This document shows, in pieces, positions 63,201 through 64,000 of a stretch of 64,000 bases of DNA. A model generated the notes under the pieces. It did not search any database. It was not told where the DNA came from and was given only the letters and a program-made list of their open reading frames with translations. Origin of the DNA: an uncultured Anaeroplasmataceae bacterium. Lineage in GTDB: Bacteria > Bacillota_I > Bacilli_A > Acholeplasmatales > Anaeroplasmataceae. The stretch is from assembly GCA_949840955.1 (NCBI GenBank), contig CATKXV010000003.1, forward strand, positions 62,001 to 126,000. Reading direction: 5' to 3'. Position numbers and translations under genes: made by a program. Position 1 is the stretch's first letter, and each line of letters begins with the position of its first letter.

Positions 63201-64000
63201 AACACCTGGAACAGTAACATAATCATAGGTTACAGATGTACTTCCCGTAACTCCAAGCATTTCAAAGAAATTATATTCCTTTGCAGATTGATTAAAGGAT
63301 TCATGGAAAAATACAGTTTGTTCGCCATTAGCAAGCATATACTTATCCTTATTCCCATTAATGGAAGCAACAGACATAGCTCCTTTATAGGTAGACGGAG
63401 CTCCAACCGTAGCTGAATCTGGATTTGTAGTCTTATTGGTATTACCAAAGGCTGATCCATAGGCACTGCTATAGTCATTAGAAGCTGCAACAACTAAAGA
63501 TATACCTGCCTCTTCAATAGAATCATATATTTTATTTTTATATGTTTGGTCTACTTCTCTTGTAAAGCCACAGGAAGTGCCCAAGGACATATTAATTGCA
63601 TCAACACCAAGGAGGACAGCATCATCTAATCCAGCAAGGATATCTCCATCATCTGCACCATCCTTATAATCTGAGAACACCTTCATAATGGCAAGCTGTG
63701 TATCAACAGCAACACCATGAATTGTAGAATCATAGCCTCCAATTATACCAGCAACATGGGTTCCATGCTCACTATGATAAGGCATAATATCTGGATCCTT
63801 ATCTGCATAATCATAGCCATAAGGAATTTTACTAGAATAATAAACATCCCGAGTCTCTAAACCCTCACTATAGCCACTAGCCACGGTATTGGGTAATATT
63901 TTCCCTATATCTTCTCTACTCATTAAAGGATCTTCCGTTATATGTGTAGTAAAAGCAGTATGTGTATAATCACAACCAGTATCCAGTATAGCTACAATTG
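57228..64000 (-). CDS. Surface subtilase (S8) with BspA-like leucine-rich repeats, 5' end missing
   Basis: The frame is open to the right edge, so the signal peptide and propeptide are outside; 2256 aa visible. Catalytic triad: Asp in VAILDTGCDYTHTAF (63960-64000), His in HSEHGTHVAGIIGG, Ser in SGTSMASPNMCG. A PA domain is inserted before the Ser (ALVKRGDISFEEKV). Then come lactocepin-like beta domains, two Big_2-type domains (SSNERVATVDENGVVTAVAEG), about 30 BspA/LRR_5 repeats, a helical stretch, and a C-terminal membrane anchor followed by KKKKKTEE; no LPXTG. Likely degrades proteins at the cell surface to feed the Opp2 importer encoded downstream. Confidence 0.93.
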   Translation of the reverse strand, partial: IVAILDTGCDYTHTAFTTHITEDPLMSREDIGKILPNTVASGYSEGLETRDVYYSSKIPYGYDYADKDPDIMPYHSEHGTHVAGIIGGYDSTIHGVAVDTQLAIMKVFSDYKDGADDGDILAGLDDAVLLGVDAINMSLGTSCGFTREVDQTYKNKIYDSIEEAGISLVVAASNDYSSAYGSAFGNTNKTTNPDSATVGAPSTYKGAMSVASINGNKDKYMLANGEQTVFFHESFNQSAKEYNFFEMLGVTGSTSVTYDYVTVPGVGMTANYMGIDVKGKIALVKRGDISFEEKVQYAAEAGAIACIVYNNVFGDIIMTVGNDVKIPVISISKDDGILLASKAEGVLEFNANNLAGPFMSDFSSWGPTPSLELKPEITAHGGNILSAIPGGGYDKLSGTSMASPNMCGITILIRQYVKEKYPNLSTTEIRDMVNQLCMSTATIALDQKGNPYSPRKQGAGLASLYNSVNTNAYLYVENSNKTKIELGDDPKRSGEYIFSFHLKNLSNQVLTYDLSSLIMTESLSTSDSNYVAEMAYMLNPSLEFDVAGNGKKEKNNVVVEANGDAVITITMKLSKKDKSYINQNFDNGMYVEGFICLKAEEGIDLNIPLLAFFGDWSEAPIFDKSYYEVESEAYDAAIDDDDRIKADYYATTPLGRYYYDYIIPLGSYVYQIDTDQYDAIPATTEHAAISYYKDSISGLYAVFAGLLRGAKQMDITIRNTDTNEIVWSKTEYNCYKSHYSGVQYPHVTSIELEMIDALFDNNTHYEVKMQASLDWDSTQNNLNDTFSFSFYVDYEAPILKKADFKKEYDRVDKIDRYYVDLTVYDNHYVQSVRPISIYTNTQTGSMTYASLTENPIPVYQTNRGEDTVVTIEITDYIDLIYQTNLSEGLTFFIDDYAMNSNIFQVCLPELDSKNLAFTEDVFNIKIHDTLDLTEYIKIAGKEDIVRDYLKNLTWSSTNESVVTVVRGKIEGLREGNATIRCTSATTGRSINIVIHVSNEVNSDNEFSSENADLTKLEFTSYNTLFAFEGDNDISEIGHTGSINYFDSSPSIRFYPTEQIKLSYKMEPWNLPSSRYKLEWQSSNERVATVDENGVVTAVAEGKTRITLRMTIDGKTSTITARCSVEVKSEFIIENRTLMEYKGKGGEVVIPDDEGIMYIESFAFSHYILDNDKEVEDDKDLDAKKDPIGNTTITSVVIPEGVEEIRKFAFYNCTALKKVTLPSSCTKIMEYAFYNNTSLEEINLEKVVVIGARAFYDCERLLEANTISANTIGDYAFANCKYIQAVDLRELKRAGESAFANCARLTTVLFGTWTKLGDSFFENTRISTIEFYGNRLPDFVFKDCKRLQNVVIKNDLVYIGEGAFANCTALSNISFEGKVEYIAPRAFYKCTGLKNFTLPSSDIELDDYAFEGAGITNLIFEENTRLLHMGVSSFHNCNSLKNIYASGSKYYTVNRNVLFNKDMTALILVSPGLNLGNYILPKEVEVIQEGAFLNSSLTSFACEAGSKLAKIEANAFAECSNLLTVALPEQEIEIGDFVFYQCNKLNQINLENVTSLGEYALSATNVSSVVLGNHVTIGAGAFYNCSTLKEVTLGSDSVVGQSAFQATPVVTVHMPQDRNVTLQNAAFYRCTSLKNIDLSKVTGKIGEYAFFYCFNLEEANLENVTEVGKGAFADCNNLKRVSFPKVERLEEGAFAQYVSGEHGPIFEEIEFPMSLQYIGVDCFYGCTSLKRIDLSYVKQMEMQAFAYCTALEEVVLGEKLKTLAESAFFGCEALLEINLEFIETFEAGCLHQTAVTKLNIPNAKTIEARAFYGLTTATSVYAPKVEVVEEYGFYGCTGLEDIQLPKVSYIGTNAFYATKLHEFMVPATLKTVNYLAFAGTVELERFYTEPNTELTHSVVIDDVLYMKLPSGGYMLSAYPTKKEAKEFSVMDGTERIEYYACSGNTFLEKLTLPSSLKAIGNFGFYNTPNLKQVVFHSYKAPTLEGTMTIEVTPTPDTFPKFDMLYPFDYYYDAAGTILYPLYYQNFVGTVGQVTGLTYIYPENSEGYDSLIYKTYFDDVVDDHGNRVTSGKTMGLSASKFNELCKYIPSSITWKDADQLGEIEFYYNSLLADSSQMSYVAEDTIALYLRAKECLNASITSRLIQRLFDVDNSKYSYDRIRTAYQSYSNLTEAEKVLVENYSTLVQKLADLEDVLDEELDFTKEYESYKNANKEEVEPKEQSNTWIIILCSCLGAVLLAGAVGSVVIILIKKKKKTEE
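58060..60600 (-). repeat. BspA-type LRR_5 repeat array within the subtilase
   Basis: Roughly 30 units of 20-25 residues of the form IGEYAFxxCxxLxxVxLPxxVxxI, such as CTALKKVTLPSSCTKIMEYAF. Such arrays mediate binding to host or matrix proteins in other bacteria; here they are fused behind a protease. Confidence 0.85.

Noticed and set aside
1-64000. tRNA or rRNA genes and an origin of replication
   Set aside because: No cloverleaf, rRNA segment, DnaA-box cluster or parS site was recognised on either strand.

Overview
The window reads as a chromosomal segment of a low-GC Gram-positive bacterium (Bacillota, class Bacilli). The evidence is the gene order: trmFO-xerC next to rpsB-tsf-pyrH-frr, a ytxK-like methyltransferase directly before ackA, and miaB directly before ricA (ymcA) are all Bacilli arrangements. 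Promoters are near-consensus SigA type with AT-rich spacers, and ribosome binding sites are strong AGGAGG types. TGA is used as a stop (ATGA overlaps at 4471-4474 and 31706-31709), so this is the standard bacterial code and not the mycoplasma code. Very long Opp ATPases, DUF3899, BspA-type leucine-rich repeats and giant repeat-rich surface proteins would fit an uncultured gut Bacilli lineage (Erysipelotrichales/RF39/Acholeplasma side), but the species cannot be fixed from this sequence. Almost everything is on the minus strand; only clpP, a CYTH protein, trpS and one proposed small RNA run on the plus strand.

Layout. 1-6.4 kb: translation and tRNA-modification core (frr start, pyrH, tsf, rpsB with a candidate structured leader, a monocistronic lipoprotein gene, xerC, trmFO, HD hydrolase). 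6.5-14.9 kb: one giant (about 2800 aa) secreted or anchored protein built from repeated beta-rich modules, with an almost perfect 650 bp internal duplication. 15-23.8 kb: housekeeping (ackA, methyltransferase, TRIC-type channel, HAD phosphatase, Nudix, LysM protein, ung, gapA, clpP, NAD kinase, CYTH). 23.8-31.3 kb: two FtsX-type ABC transporters and a DUF885 metallopeptidase lipoprotein. 31.3-40.4 kb: oligopeptide transporter 1 (oppABCDF plus DUF3899), whose OppC, OppD and OppF carry large lineage-specific insertions. 40.6-45 kb: ricA, miaB, the intergenic locus described next, trpS under a tryptophan T-box, and yqeY. 45.2-46.7 kb: an ECF sigma factor with a membrane anti-sigma candidate. 46.7-64 kb: one apparent long operon with a surface subtilase carrying BspA-like repeats (5' end outside the window), a beta-helix lipoprotein, oligopeptide transporter 2 (oppABCDF), a small membrane protein and a triple-repeat lipoprotein.

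The most unusual locus is 42695-43079, between miaB and trpS. It has a strong minus-strand promoter, a short leader ORF, and a 23-codon membrane-peptide ORF with an excellent ribosome binding site. Facing it is a strong plus-strand promoter for a small RNA of about 60 nt. The two transcripts converge on a shared 11-bp terminator hairpin flanked by a 17-nt direct repeat. This is the architecture of an Fst/par-like type I toxin-antitoxin system; the peptide is not one I recognise.

Working together: extracellular proteolysis (subtilase, DUF885 peptidase) is encoded beside two complete oligopeptide importers, suggesting a life based on peptide uptake, with gapA and ackA as part of sugar fermentation to acetate. 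CcpA-like cre sequences near gapA/clpP and upstream of oppA1 hint at carbon control of both.
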